Positions 11,641-45,305 of a stretch of 64,000 nucleotides of DNA are shown here, in pieces. The notes under the pieces were generated by a model that searched no databases, had not been told where the DNA came from, and saw only the letters and a program-made list of their open reading frames with translations. This DNA is from Tubiluchus corallicola. Taxonomy: Eukaryota; Priapulida; Priapulimorpha; Priapulimorphida; Tubiluchidae. How positions within the stretch are numbered: the first letter of the stretch is position 1; every line of letters begins with the position of its first letter. The position numbers and the translations under genes were made by a program. Location of the stretch: positions 164,445 to 228,444 of the forward strand of contig JAQGDQ010000312.1 in the NCBI GenBank assembly GCA_030141605.1. Reading direction: 5' to 3'.

Positions 11641-13257
11641 TACTAAATTATTGTATAATTATTGGGACGAGGAAAATCTATTTGAGTTATGCAAAGGTAC
11701 GAGTTACACAATGTTCGTAAGAAAACAAGATTGAGTCACTCATCAACGTCAGACAATGCAATGCAGGCTGTGAAGATGACAAACTGGGCTTTTAATCAAA
11801 CATCAAGCTACAGATTTATGAATAATCAAAAAAATGGCTGCTCCAATTCTATTGTAGTCTGGGCAGCATGGTGAATAGAATTTGGCAACAATGATATTGT
11901 GATCTAATTACTAAACGACATTTGTTAAGTCATGTCATGTTCAGCATTCTACTAAGGTAATACAAGAAATCTTAGCATTTCCGCTGAAACTAGCAGTTAA
12001 AATCATAATGTGGTGCACACTTTTGCGTAGGATTTATCACTTGGGAGGCTATCTGAGATAGCCGGGGTAGTTTCAATTAGACTCTAAAAAATACTACCGG
12101 GAATTCAATTTGAGTTACAATTTGAGTTACGGATAGGTAAAATCTGTTTCACGAGATCTGTTCGAGATAAACAAGAATTATGACTGGTCGAGTTATACAG
12201 TGGAACAATGCTTGCTATTGTAACCTACTACAACTACTTTTGCACTCTAATGGCCAACTCCAGTATATTTATTTTCATTCTCCTATTAAGAGCCATTAAG
12301 AACAAGGTACATTAAGGACAAGGACATTAGTCATGTCAATATACCTGTCAGTAGCACATTTTGTATCTTTAGGAAGAAGTACCATACAATCAGTTTGCAA
12401 CAGGAAGCAACAACAAGGATAAACAATGGATCAGAATTTACACAAAACTGATGCCATAAAACTGACTAGAAATCAAACAGCCAGCCAGAAAAAAAACAAT
12501 GAAATTTAAATTTAAAGATAAAGGTAAATTAGCTGAAGCTGGGTCATTTAAAAATACAATTTTTCATTGATCGATAATAATCGGAGATGACATCTAATTT
12601 TAACATTTCAACAATTCGACTACGACTAATGTCGACCATTCCTTGAAATTATCGCCAAACTTTGAACTGCCTCAGATTTTGAAACTACAGTAAGCAGAAA
12701 ATAACAAGCATAGTCAACTGTTAACTCGAATTCTTCTATCTGAACAGATCTGTGAACAGATTTTCCTATGTAACTCAAATTGAATTACGGACAATTTTTA
12801 CGAACTAATGAAATACCGCCTATCACAACAGCCTCCCAAGTGAGAAGTTCTACGTGAAAGTGTGCACCACTTTACGATTTTAACTGCTACTTTCAGCAAA
12901 AATGCTAAGATTTCTTGTATTACTTTAGCAGAACGCTGTACACAACATGGCTTAACTAACGTGGTTTAATGTATATCACAATACTATTATTGCCAAATTC
13001 TATTAGCCATGCTATTCAAACTACAATAGAGGTGAACCAGGCTTTTTATTTTTGATTATTGATAAAAAATGTTGTTTGATATTTGGTTAAAGGCCCAGTA
13101 CTTTGTCATTTTCTCAGGGTGCAGTGTTATTAGCGTACTTTCTAACGTTGATGAGTGACTCAATCTTGTTTTCTTATGAACATTGTCAACTTGTACTTTC
13201 GCTTAACTCAAACGACTTTTCCGGTCGTGAGGAGTTAGAGTTATACATAGTTTACCG
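11641..13257. mobile_element. Foldback (long inverted repeat) pogo/Tigger-like element
   Basis: Arms of about 500 bp face each other around a centre of about 600 bp. The block at 11716-11750 (AAGAAAACAAGATTGAGTCA...) is repeated inverted at 13150-13185. The block at 11950-12050 is repeated inverted at 12840-12945, and the inner block with CAATTTGAGTTAC near 12115 is repeated inverted near 12775. The right end GTTTACCGTA and the left end TACTAAAT suggest a TA target and the same element group as the 7.7-kb MITE. The arms differ by several percent and small gaps, so the insertion is not recent. No transposase is encoded. The ends are approximate. Confidence 0.7.
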
Positions 13258-13968
13258 TAGAATGAAAAAAATTCAGTACTACAAATTTCACAGTAAAAAT
13301 CATACAATTTTTTTACTAGACTTGGTAAGCTAGCATTTTATTAAATTCTATTTTATTAAAGATTCTGCAGAGAGTTGGGAAAAGTTTGATAAGTTAGGAT
13401 CTAGTACTGTTGTTTATTTCCATATGTCCAAACATCATAAATTAGTACAATATTAAGCTGTTAAGAAAGTGAGAAAAGGGTGGTGGAGGATCTTACATTT
13501 AATTCTTGACCATACAGGCAGCTTTTAATGAAAATTACTGTAGTACAAAACATCCTTAAAACAAAGCAAATTGCATTCCAAAAATAACGTAAACTTCAAC
13601 CGTGTTAGGACAGTTGTGAATGCCCTTACTATCAAACGCCTTACAATTTAAGTTTGTTTAAGTTTATTTATTTCCACACTGCATCTTACAGTTATAATAA
13701 AAATACAGATAATTTTCCGCTGAAGTAAATATAAATATAAATGCAATATAATCCAGAAATGCAGATTCTTATGCAGCACATACACTTGCAAATTATATTA
13801 TAGAACAATTGTGATGCATAGTTTGAGCCTAAAAGCATAACTTGACAGGCCAAACTGTACGTGGAAATCTTAAAGAAAGGATTAATAATTGAAATAATGA
13901 TAATATATACGTAAAGGTGGGGGGAGTAGTGAATGAAAGATGAACTGGAGCGAGAACTAAGAAAAATT

Positions 13969-14703
13969 GGCGCTATTACACTTTCGCACCGCCTAGTTTT
14001 TTCTGGCCTATTGGTTGTTTTCACGCCTGCAGGCCAGAAAGCAGACCAACAGGCGTAATATACACCATATTCCCATGATATTATTGATTTTTAGACCTTA
14101 CAATTCCAGATTAAAATCAAACATTACTTACCGTCACCGTGACGCAAAAAGGTCCACGTGAATAACTGTGTTTACACCATTAATGCGCAATCGCTCTCGC
14201 GCAGTGACGATGTGGCCCTTAACATGTATTTTTAGTTTCTTTGCATAATTTATGATTGTTAGGGTTGCAGCCACGGGACCCAAGCTGGCGTACATGAGGA
14301 AATTATTTTAGACCACTACAGTTATTTATCATTAATTTTATTTATTACTGTAGTATTATTACTATTAGATTATAAAAAAGTAAAGGTTTTTTCTTTATTT
14401 CGTAAATGCGGTCAAGATGAAAGTGTGTCACATGCCTTTTAAGCTAGGCCCTGATAATGCATAAACTAGTACGAAATTCGTCACGTGACTACACACACAA
14501 ACAAGATGGCGATACGAACTGTATAGTGTAGAACTGTGAATACAACGTAATTATTGGTAATTATACCTAAATATATGATTAAATTACCACGAGATTAGCG
14601 GAAACATTCACTGATGAAGTGAGAATAACAGAATAATGACCTACGAGCCTAGAAACGAGTAATAACCTAGAAAAACTAGGCGGTGCGAAAGTGTAATAGC
14701 GCC
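13969..14703. mobile_element. MULE-like MITE with 8-bp target duplication
   Basis: The element starts GGCGCTATTACACTTTCGCA and ends with the exact inverse; the terminal inverted repeats match perfectly for 33 bp. The octamer GAAAAATT directly precedes (13961-13968) and follows (14704-14711) the element, so the ends and the target duplication are certain. TIRs beginning GG with an 8-bp duplication fit Mutator-like elements best, although hAT and P superfamilies also duplicate 8 bp. The 735-bp interior has no transposase frame. Confidence 0.85.
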
Positions 14704-16900
14704 GAAAAATTGTGATCATGATTATAAAGGTGTTCAGTAACCTGTTGAGCATAGTCACGTTTTATTAAGATTACTGTGGAAAAAGAATGCAGGTAAGTAC
14801 CATTATTTATTTTACTATTCGCTGAATTGCAACACGCTGGCAATTTTTTAGACAACTGCACTTGTTTGCTAACATTACAGATGTTAAATTTGACAACGGG
14901 AAGTGTACTGGCATAAAAATAACTGTGGCTAAAACCTCAAAATTCGTTTAATAAAAACCTACCCTACAAGCGCTTTCTGTAACCACTCTAGCGAGTGGTT
15001 TACTAAGTTAAATTTACAAAAATAATTCCTTGGCGAAACGAACAATTCTGTTCTGACCAATTCATGAAAATTTTGCTAATTTTTGTTAGACAGCTTCAGG
15101 TAAACACAATGACCGAAATCTTTTAATACCTAAATTTGCTGTAGCCTTGTAATATCGCCCTCTCTCTCTCTCTCTCTTTCTGCGACTGCGCCAATATATA
15201 CAGAGTAGCAAAATGCAGGTGTGCTCCTTGCTCAATCACAAAAAAGCAAAATAATATTAAAGCATAATAAACAATTATGCTGATTCCAAACTTGCCACAA
15301 TTTTCATATGAGGATATAAATGGATAAAGACAGTCACCATGTTAAATTCAGATAATAAAATAATCTCACTTTTGTTTGTGATTCTCAAAGTAGAAACAAT
15401 TTAGTACGATATACTGTTACTTTAGTCCTATTTTTTGTGTTATATAAGAAATGATATAGTAGTTATCCCTGTGTTCCTTTTCTTTCCCTTTAATCTTTAT
15501 CACCATCACAACGACAACTTGACATTGCTTAAATTTTTGGCTGGAAAGAGATATTGCCACTACACAAAGCAACGGCCATACTAGCTAATATCACAGTTTG
15601 GCTTGATGCTTCGTAGTTGCACCAGAGTTTAGTTTGCATTGATACTTAAAGTTTTGCCCAGTTCGATTTGGCTTTATTTACTTAAGCTGGTCGACCATCT
15701 TTAGAATTATTTTTAAAATTACAAAAAAATTAGAATCTACAATGACAGTGACACAAACTCATTGTCATCTGGCGGTTAGAAATGTTTTGGCGACTTTTAT
15801 GAAAATTTTATGGAATGTAAACCATTTGCAAGTTAGGCTGTTGCGCGTAATATTTTGCAAGTAGATTGGATTAGAAACACCAGCAAAGAACTTTTAAAAC
15901 GTTTTTGAAGACCTATGACAAAACACTTTTTGGACATGTTAGAAGCAAAATTACAAGTTAATTTTTGTCTACGATTTTCCAGAGCAATCAGACTGAGCTT
16001 ATCTAAAGCATCGTCATAAGAAATAAAATCTTCGTCAGAAATTATTCGACAAATTGTTTTTTGAATTTTTTCAATACTGGCAATTTGAATTTAATTTATA
16101 TAGTAATAGAAGCACATTAGAAGCTTTGTCTTTTTAATACAGAAACAATGAAAATTTGGTTACCCACTTTAGCAGCAATCTTTTCAATTTAAGATTATTT
16201 TGAATTTGATATCCAATTGCGTTGTAACATTTTTAATGTTTTCCAAATTATTACACTTTATTAGTTCCTGATATTTACAGGTCACGACAGATACAAATAT
16301 GGATGTGGAGTTGTGGATGTGTCTTCAATGTGTGTGCTAATGCATCTTTGGCCTCCTTAGAGAGAGTTTTTGATTGACCAGTGATCTGACGCTGAACCGT
16401 TTACCTAGCTCTTACACGTTTTACCTGCAGTTACACAAGGAAGTAGAAGTGGAGTAGGAGGGCTAAAAGAGGTGACAGATAGCATATGAAACGGGTGAGT
16501 AGAGCTTGCATAACTTTATTTACTCTTTTTGAATTCTATGGCAGTGGAAGAAAATGGACGCATGACAAATTTGACAAAGTGCTAAAAAATGATTTGAAAA
16601 TGAGATATGGGACAGTTTAATACCTTCGTGTGAGAAGTGCATTTTAAATACATCAACGTGTCGACAGTTTGCGCTTACACTAACTATTGCATTAGTACAA
16701 ATTTTGCTGCTAAATATTGAAACTCGACAACATTCGCCATCTTTTTGATAATTCATACTTAGATAGGATCCTATTGATGGTTATGAAGTAACCAAGTTCT
16801 GATGATAGTCATTTTCATTGCAATTCAAGTAATAAAATTCTTCAAGTTATGACAGAAAAGTCATATTAGTGCTCATAAATTAGCAATTGGAATCGGTAGA
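14704..16900. other. Gene-poor interval
   Basis: A short (CT)n run lies at 15160-15180. Apart from that there is no recognisable exon, RNA gene or repeat. The right end merges into the LINE remnant that begins near 16900. Confidence 0.4.
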
Positions 16901-17040
16901 TATCACAAGCCGAACAAATGTTTGTAAAAATTGTTTGAATAGAGTAGAGGATGAACTGCATGTAATTGCTAAATGCCCAAGGTACATCATATACGAGAGA
17001 AATGTTTGGGTCTCTGATTTTTGCACTAGCATTTAGTATT

Positions 17041-17411
17041 TGTTGTGTTTTGTTTCTCTCGGAAGGCTCGTAGAGAAAACCAGAAAACACCTCGTCAAAT
17101 TTAACAAGTTTATTAAGCGAGAATTTTACAACACAAAAGTATGAAAGAACGCAAAATGATTACACTAAACGTGAAAATCTGGAAAACGTTTGAGTGTATC
17201 TGAAAATGCAAGTATTCAAGAGAATGTGTAAGTGGCGTCCGTGTGAATCCGTGTGCTCCCGTCTCAGCGGCCTGCTTCGCCTTATATAGCGTGCCTGAGA
17301 AGCTTCTAGACGTTTCTTTCCAGAACATTCTACACGGTAAAACGATTATTCTAACGGAACATTCTACAATGTTCTATGTAATTCTTATAGATGCCAGGGA
17401 TCTCAACAACA
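17041..17411 (-). mobile_element. Solo LTR with heat-shock-type promoter
   Basis: The 371-bp unit has inverted ends (TGTTGT ... ACAACA) and is bounded by the same 5-bp target duplication GTATT on both sides (17036-17040 and 17412-17416). Transcription signals run on the minus strand. TTCcaGAAcaTTC at 17318-17330 is a perfect three-unit heat-shock element in either orientation. GAAGCTTC at 17299-17306 and GAA/TTC units at 17349-17374 add more. A TATA box lies at 17282-17289 and AATAAA at 17109-17114. U3-R-U5 order is therefore clear. No second LTR or internal retroelement coding sequence is nearby, so this is a solo LTR left by recombination. The superfamily (Copia, Gypsy or BEL) cannot be told from the LTR. 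Confidence 0.88.
17299..17374 (-). promoter_or_regulatory. Cluster of heat-shock elements upstream of the LTR TATA box
   Basis: Alternating GAA and TTC pentamer cores occur at 17299-17306 (GAAGCTTC), 17318-17330 (TTCCAGAACATTC, three perfectly spaced units), and 17349-17374 (TTC, GAA, TTC, TTC, partly off spacing). They lie 10-85 bp upstream of the TATA box at 17282-17289 on the minus strand, the arrangement seen in HSF-driven promoters. Binding is inferred from the motif only. Confidence 0.7.
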
Positions 17412-17523
17412 GTATTATGTTTCCTAATGAGAAACTTGTGTTTTTAAATTCGTCACAGGATGTAGAAGTGATCAAACTCAACGCTAGGTTGGTCCAGAAA
17501 GTCTATGAATGCAGACCTGACTG

Positions 17524-19740
17524 AGATAACTCAGCGCAAGCCAGACTGATTATATGCAATAATTGTAGGTCTATGATTTCAAGACTGTTTATACGTATAT
17601 TATGTTGCTTTGTTGTGCGTATTTATGAGCTCGAACCATTGTATCATAAACATGTGGTTTCATTGCATTGTTCTAGCCAGTTTTTCTTTTTTGTCTAATC
17701 ACTTTAGTGCATACAGTTCTTTCTGTTTTGTATTCTGCTCTGTTTAATTCTGTTTAATAGACATCTTTTCTTCCTAACTTGTTAATTTTTCTTGTTTGCA
17801 GGATGGGTGATGAAGACTGTGAGGATACTTTGCTCAATGAACGACGCGCTTAAAGGAGATGATGGTGTGTTTTATTTGCCTACTAAACTGGGCAAGTGTA
17901 TTTGGAGGAACTAACAGAGGAAGAAAAGGGGGAGGTAAAGGAGACGTGTAGATGAAACAGAGAAGGCAGACAGTAAAATGTGGAGAAAATGGAGGTGTAG
18001 TAGAGATAGAAGTACACAAAATAGAGGAGGAGAAATTGAAAGAAAAAGAAACAGAAGTAGGAGAAACCTACCTAGATGAGAAGGAAGTAGATTAGTCTAG
18101 TTTATCCACGATGAGGAGAAGTTAGGGGAAAAGGTGAAGGAGAGGTAAAGGAGGCTGATGAGGAAGAAGAAAAAGAGGCAGGACAATCTCTTTCTCCACT
18201 TCCACTTAGTTTACTCTCTCCTTGCCGGCTACTTCCCCCTCTCCTATTCCTCTCGGTTTTACCTCTTCTGTCTCCTGTATTCCTTCGCATCTCGTCTTCT
18301 ACTTCTAGCTGAGAAGAGAATTGGGATGTAAAAAGGCAACCTGGGAGACATGGAAAAAAAAGAGGGTAAATAAAAAGAAGGTGCAGAGAAAGAGAAGGGG
18401 GGAGTTGTGGATGTATAAGGACTAGGAAGTGCTTGCAGAAGGGGAGAAAGGTTTTGTAGAATGAGCAGACAAAGAATGGCTGATGGGATTGCAAACCTGT
18501 GTACCTTTGGAACACCTTTGGAAGGTGTAGAATGAGCAGACAAAGAATGGCTGATGGGATTGCAAACCTGTGTACCTTTGGAACACCTTTGGAAGGTGTT
18601 TGATGATTTGAAAAAATACATTGATTTGAATTGTCTCATCGCTTGTGATGTTTGATGTACATTCTGCAAACATGTATATGTATTTCCAAAAAAATATGCT
18701 AATGGCAAAAAAATGTGCTGAACTGCATTAATTTTAGATGATGAAAGTACATGTAGCGGAACTTTTTCGTTAATTTATTAAGAACTTTAGTTTGCAATGT
18801 ACATTGCTGTTGTCGTCGTCGTCACCGTCGTCGTAACTCAGTTACTGGCTAATAATTCTAGGGTTGATCATTTTGTCGATATGTTTTCTGTTTTCTCATT
18901 GTGGTGTTAATTATTTAAATGTAATTATAGGGATCTTGAAAAGCTATTCAATGTTTTTTACATGTGTTCCATTTTACGTGTGGAAGGAAACATCTGCTGT
19001 TATCAAACTTTGTGATTATAAGTTCCAGACAATCACTGTCAGTTCAGCAGATTCGTTTAGAGTAGCTCCATTCTTGACGTGAAATTTGGGAACTAATATT
19101 ACCCCATCTTACACAAATACGCGGGTTTTTACCTCTGTTACTGGTAAACAATAACAGAATGTGCTTACATGTACAAAAAACTTTTATAATTCTTATAACT
19201 GAAATTAATGTTTATAATAGTACAATATGAATGGCATTATCATCACATAATATTATATGTTCATTCATCAAAGGAAGTAATGCTGTTAACCTTTTGCTGC
19301 CAAACACTTCGGTTTCATAGCTGCCCTCCAAGATGAAGTATCTTTCAGAATTCGAGCTGTTCTGTTGAAATCTTTTGACGTGAGATCCATCCATGAGAAT
19401 CACCTTCGTGAAGATAACACTGAACTGAACTTCAATGGTCTGCATGAATTTTTCAATGGAAACCCAATGTCGTATTGTGAATTTGTAAATAACTCTTTGG
19501 CGATTTTTGAACAGTAATGATCATGTTATGTGATCAAAAGTGTTTATCGTGACTTGGCAAATAACCCTTGAGCTGTTTTTGGACAGTAATGATCACGTTA
19601 GGCGATAATAAGTGTGTAGTGAGAATTTGTAAATAATTCTTCAGTTATTTTTTGACAGTAATGATCATGTTATAAGATTAAAGGTGCTTTTTTGTAGTGA
19701 TCTATAGACTGAACCAAAATATCATGTTCGACTATATCTT
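17524..19740. other. Gene-free interval with purine-rich tract
   Basis: 17880-18460 is unusually purine-rich on the plus strand (GGAGGAGAAATTG-like blocks). It gives long but non-conserved minus-strand frames full of Ser, Pro and Leu that I do not regard as genes. A direct duplication of 71 bp begins at 18457 and repeats at 18528. The remaining sequence holds nothing recognisable. Confidence 0.4.
18457..18600 (+). repeat. 71-bp tandem duplication
   Basis: The block beginning TAGAATGAGCAGACAAAGAA at 18457 is repeated without visible change starting at 18528. The copies abut, so this is a simple and probably recent tandem duplication. Confidence 0.85.
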
Positions 19741-19753
19741 AATCAGTCAATAA

Positions 19754-19860
19754 ACACACACGCACGCACACACACATACAAATGCATGCACACACACACG
19801 CACGCACGCACGCACGCACGCACAGACACACACACATGCATGGACAAACACATACACATG

Positions 19861-19923
<63 letters not shown>

Positions 19924-19985
19924 CCTCATTCACACACATGCACCCACCCACACAAACACGCGCACACACACCCTCACACACACAT
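19754..19985 (+). repeat. (CA)n microsatellite
   Basis: A long (CA)n tract with interspersed CG and TG variants, purest at 19866-19920. Open frames across it are artefacts of the repeat. Confidence 0.95.
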
Positions 19986-20554
19986 ATATAGATATAGATA
20001 ACCCGCCACTTCTTGGTTTCTCTGATGATCGAATTGATTCATGGAAAGCTTTAATAAACTAGTAAACTAGTGGACTGACTTCGGATAATCTCACAGCAAG
20101 ACCCACCGAGTTAAGTCTTCTTCGTTTAATTGTCCTGGTCTATATTTCTTCGTTGATTTTATCATACAAATCTCTCTCTATATATATATCTCGTAACGAT
20201 TAATAAGATTCTAGCGAAACACTCGTTTCAAACAGTTTTATTTACAAAAAAAGTAATTCAGTAGTATCTTACAATACATCTGCTAATTAATATCGTCGAT
20301 GGTAATCAGAATTTTGCAAGCGTCATTGCATAATTCACGTACCCGTATATATTTTTCGCAAAAATAACTAATTTTGATTATAATCTTAATTTCTCCACGA
20401 ATTTCCCGAAAACAGCATAAGCGACAACTTGAAAACAGAGCTAAACGTTTGTAATTAGAAGAAAAAAGTACAGTATACGCCACACATGCTCTGGAGTTAA
20501 TATTGCCTAAACTAGTGGCAACAGGCAGCTCTAGAAGAATAAAGTGTCACTAAA

Positions 20555-20978
20555 CAAGGGCGGATACAGGTTTTTAGAACAAGGGTGGGCCCAACAGAAA
20601 AGCAGTTAGAGGGTCTGGGGGCGGTGTAAACTCCCCTGCGAGGTCCACCCGAACAACAATACATTTTACTGCATTTTAGAGCACTTTTCTGCCGTCTAGA
20701 ACCATCTCTAGGACGCTCACTAGTTTAGAACACGTGTCACCTCACTTTTGCTGCAAAATTATATACCAATATATTGATATACACTATACAGAATACATGA
20801 TCTATATAGGTTTCACCTGTTTTCTTGTGATATATCATTTTTACAGATATAAGACACCTTTAGGATTTAACAAATCGTTCTAATGATTCAGAGAAAATAT
20901 TAATTTGGTGTGTTGTAACGGTTACTGTGCAAGGGAGGGCCCAGCGCCCCTTGGGTCCACCACCTAACTCCGCCATTG
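20555..20978. mobile_element. hAT-like MITE
   Basis: The left end, CAAGGGCGGATACAGG, and the right end, read inverted as CAATGGCGGAGTTAGG, form imperfect terminal inverted repeats. Both continue into GGGCCC-rich subterminal sequence, as in hAT MITEs whose ends read like CAGTGGCGGATCCAGG. The flanks share CTAAA on both sides, which may be the rest of an eroded 8-bp target duplication. There is no transposase frame. Confidence 0.6.
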
Positions 20979-21489
20979 CTAAAGTATGTGTGCTTATACA
21001 TGTATGTACGAAGCATTACATTTGAGAATAAAAATATGAGATTTGTTCAAGGTTCTGCTCATTTCTTACTTATTCTCGACTGTCCAGTTTTATAAACCCA
21101 AACTAAACAAACGGTCTCGTAGTTTGACAGAATTTTGAGCTAGGAGAAAGATCGTTCCTCAGCCTCATCTACCTGCTCAACTGCCCTTTTTCCTACTTCC
21201 TCTACTTCCCCTCCTACATCATCTCCTTTCTCCTTCACTAAATTATTCTCTCCTACCCATTTTGCTTACGCGTTTACAACTACGCACTGTATTTTACTCA
21301 ACTTAGTCCAAAATGGTTAATTTTGTTGACCCTGAACCAAAAGAGGATCCTCCGATAATCGGACAAAATTAATCAATTATACAGAAAAGTAGGAAGAAAA
21401 GAGGTACCTCTTTTACCTGCTCTAGTTCCTCCTCTCCTGTTTTCTTTTCTCCTTCTATCTACAAACTAAGAACGTGCCTTGTTGATCGC

Positions 21490-22320
21490 TAGCATCTATC
21501 AATTCTATAGTTTCTCAATATAGTTTATTTTACTTCCTCCTCTCCTACTTCTTCTACTGCTCTCCCTATTTCTTTCTACTTTCTCCTGTTCTACCTTCTA
21601 CACGTCAATTTTTTCTGTGCTTCTCTATCATCTCCTGCATCTATAGCATCTATCAATGCTATAGTTTCTCAATATAGTTTATTTTACTTCCTCCTCTCCT
21701 ACTTCTCGTACTGCTCTCTCTATTTCTTTCTACTTTCTCCTGTTCTACCTTCTACACGTTCAATTTTTTCTGTGCTTCTTTATCATCTCCTGCATCTATA
21801 GCATCTATCAATTCTATAGTTTCTCAATATAGTTTATTTTACTTCCTCCTCTCCTACTTCTCGTAGTGCTCTCCCTATTGCTTTCTACTTTCTCCTGTTC
21901 TACCTTCTACACGTCAATTTTTTCTGTGCTTTGCTTCTCTTACCTGGTTACCCGCTTAAAGGAAACAACAAGTCACTCAGTATGTTGGGTTTATTTTACT
22001 GTTATCACTTAAACTAAGAGAAATATAACAACAAATTTGCAAAAAAACTGTCTATAAAGCATATATTTAAAATATACTACCTCTGAATTGAAATTTTCGG
22101 ACCCTGAGGTTGCCGCCATCCACTTGAAAGTCATGACGTAGCTGGGAGACTTCGAAATCTGCCTTAGACATTTATTTTAGTTTATTTTATTTTATAATTC
22201 TGCCTGCCCAATGTCTACAATAGAGGTGACGGGCGTATGATGATGATGATGATGATGGGAGACTTCGTGACTTTTCGTAAGCGTTTGCTGCTTAAACTAA
22301 TTTAAACTTCTGTAGTTTAC
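21490..22320 (+). repeat. Left arm of a 0.8-kb inverted repeat, with internal 155-bp tandem repeat
   Basis: From 21490 to about 21950 a pyrimidine-rich unit of 154-155 bp is repeated three times (CTATAGTTTCTCAATATAG starts near 21505, 21659 and 21814). The rest of the segment to 22320, including AACTTCTGTAGT, TTACGAAAAGTC-type and CATGACGTAGCTGGGAGAC blocks, is matched in inverted orientation at 26108-26500. The two arms flank the last three coding exons of the glutamate receptor. The nature of the repeat is unknown. Confidence 0.75.
22155..22256 (+). mobile_element. Short retroposon tail with 11-bp target duplication
   Basis: A 102-bp insertion ending in (GAT)n is flanked by GGGAGACTTCG on both sides (22144-22154 and 22257-22267). 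The inverted partner arm at about 26140-26155 has the site once and lacks the insertion, so it is a paralogous empty site. The insertion contains ATTCTGCCTGCCCAATGTCT, which also occurs with one change near 35805. A 5'-truncated LINE or SINE end with a GAT-type tail is the best explanation. Confidence 0.75.
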
Positions 22321-22323
22321 CTA

Positions 22324-23379
22324 ATGTTCACATGCAGCAAAAATATTACAAAATCTAATTTTTTTGTAAAAACTTATTATACTTTTGATAAAAGATTGAC
22401 AGTGCGCTACTTTTCTACTCAAAGTTTTGTCTTAATGACGTCATTGGAAGAAAAATGGGCATTGAAAATTGGAGTGCCCAAGCACGAAGTGATCACGACT
22501 AAAGTGATTTTACTAATTACACGAGGCGCTTATTGCATTTTTATTCTTAAATCCTTCTAACATTTTCCCCAAATATTCAAATAAGCCTGACTTTCCAGAA
22601 AGCTTGACCTTCCCTTCCAGTGAAGCCTATAGGCAACACTACGAAGGCTACACTACACTATGAAAGGCCAGCATGAAAGTTAAGAAAGTACAGTACGTTG
22701 GCTGCAAAAAACGTACATTGTATTATATTGTACGTGCAAGGTGATATTATGGAGTTGTTGTAAGTTTATAAAAGCACGACTATTGTTTAGCAAAGAGGAC
22801 GTGACTTTGCCATTTTCTGCTTGCACGATCATCACTGAGATATTGAGGTTGTGGTAAATGTGATGCTGCTCTCAGATTTTGAATGCAACAGCACTTTTGT
22901 AGCATTTCCAGATAATATTGTAACGAATCCGGGGTCCATTCCATGCGGGAATTTCGGATCCCACTTCTGATAAGACTCCAATGTAACCAATCCGGGTTCC
23001 AGCTCGGATCCTCTCCTCAGGACGTATAGAGCGGCATACAAGTTATGAAACATTTTACAGCAGATGAGAAAAGTAAAAAGAATACGAATGTAAAATAAAT
23101 TTTAATGCACAACCAGTAGCTCCATGACATGTGAACAGACTTTGGTATAAAAATCAGCAAACCTACAGCATTCACCTTTACAGACAGAAAGGCCAAGTTT
23201 CGAATCGTCAAATTACGGCAGGCATTCTGTTTTATACAGGTACATTTGCATGACTTGGCTTCTCAACCATACCCATTACTAACATTAGGGGGTTGGTCAA
23301 AATCTGCCTTCGTAACAATACACTTTTTTGTTTAACCTGCAGGACACAATTAAATACACGAATCAATGGCTTGCCTGCG
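22324..23379. other. 3' flank of the glutamate receptor gene
   Basis: No open frame here is convincing. The receptor 3' UTR should lie in this stretch on the minus strand; I found no canonical AATAAA on that strand close to the stop codon, so the 3' end is unplaced. Confidence 0.35.
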
Positions 23380-44384
<21,005 letters not shown>

Positions 44385-45273
44385 CTGAAACAAGAATACG
44401 AGAGAGTGTGGTGGTGTAGTCGACTTTTTGTGGACATTCGGGTTTCGAGTTTCTCGATTTCCGGAAAGATTTAGAAAACTGCAAGCTCGGCTTGGTTTGT
44501 TATCACAAAGATAATGTCACGAGGACGTAGCTATGGCACGTATTCTTTATTACAGTTCTGTTACTCAGAAAGAATGGGATAGTTAGATAGACAGATAAAC
44601 AGGCAAACAGACAGACAGACAGACAGACTGGATTTTGATTTATTACTTTATTCTAAACATAAGTTCAGAGTACAAAGGACGTAACATAAAAATTATAAAT
44701 AAAAGAACACAAAGAATACAAAAAATATTACAATGACAATAATAAATAAATAAATGACACGCACATACTGATTGACTGACTGACTGACTAACTAACTGAC
44801 TGACTGACTGACCGACTTATCGACCGACCGAGTGACCAACCGATTGACTGATAGACAGACAGACAGATAAATAGCTAGAGGTTAAATTTGATCCTTTCAT
44901 TGTAAACCATAGTTCATTTTACAAAATACAACGTCACACATTTACAATCAAATAACATGAAAAAACAATGAATAAATGAGATAGTTACAATGAAAGGAAA
45001 ATTACACAATCATAATGAATTAGTGATAGTAACAATAATAGTACAAAAAAGTCACTAAGATTGCATTAATAAGTCCTTTAATAGTTCCAGCGATTGATGA
45101 TGATCGTGAAAAGGTCAGAAAGCTAAGTGTAGCAGGCAGCGCATTTGTTTAGAGTTGACAACGCCTCGCAACCCATGTTATTGTAATAGCTACCGTTTGA
45201 ACAAGAGAGAGGGAGAGAGGGGGCAGAGAGAGAGAGAGAGAGAGAGAAAGAAAGAGAGAGGGATAGAGAGAAG

Positions 45274-45305
<32 letters not shown>

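Larger units (their letters stand above)
16900..17523 (+). pseudogene. LINE C-terminal fragment split by a solo LTR
   Basis: The plus strand at 16908-17004 encodes TNVCKNCLNRVEDELHVIAK followed by CPRY, the Cys-Cys-His-Cys pattern found near the C-terminus of many LINE reverse transcriptases. After the LTR inserted at 17041-17411, the plus strand from 17417 continues with MFPNEKLVFLNSSQDVEVIK and ends YECRPD at a stop at 17521, which looks like the tail of the same type of protein. The two parts are not in one frame, so the LINE was probably dead already when the LTR inserted. The upstream part was not recognised. Confidence 0.6.

Noticed and set aside
18102-18708. Overlapping minus-strand frames rich in Ser, Pro and Leu
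   Set aside because: They follow a purine-rich tract and a 71-bp duplication; no conserved domain, no splice signals and several competing frames.
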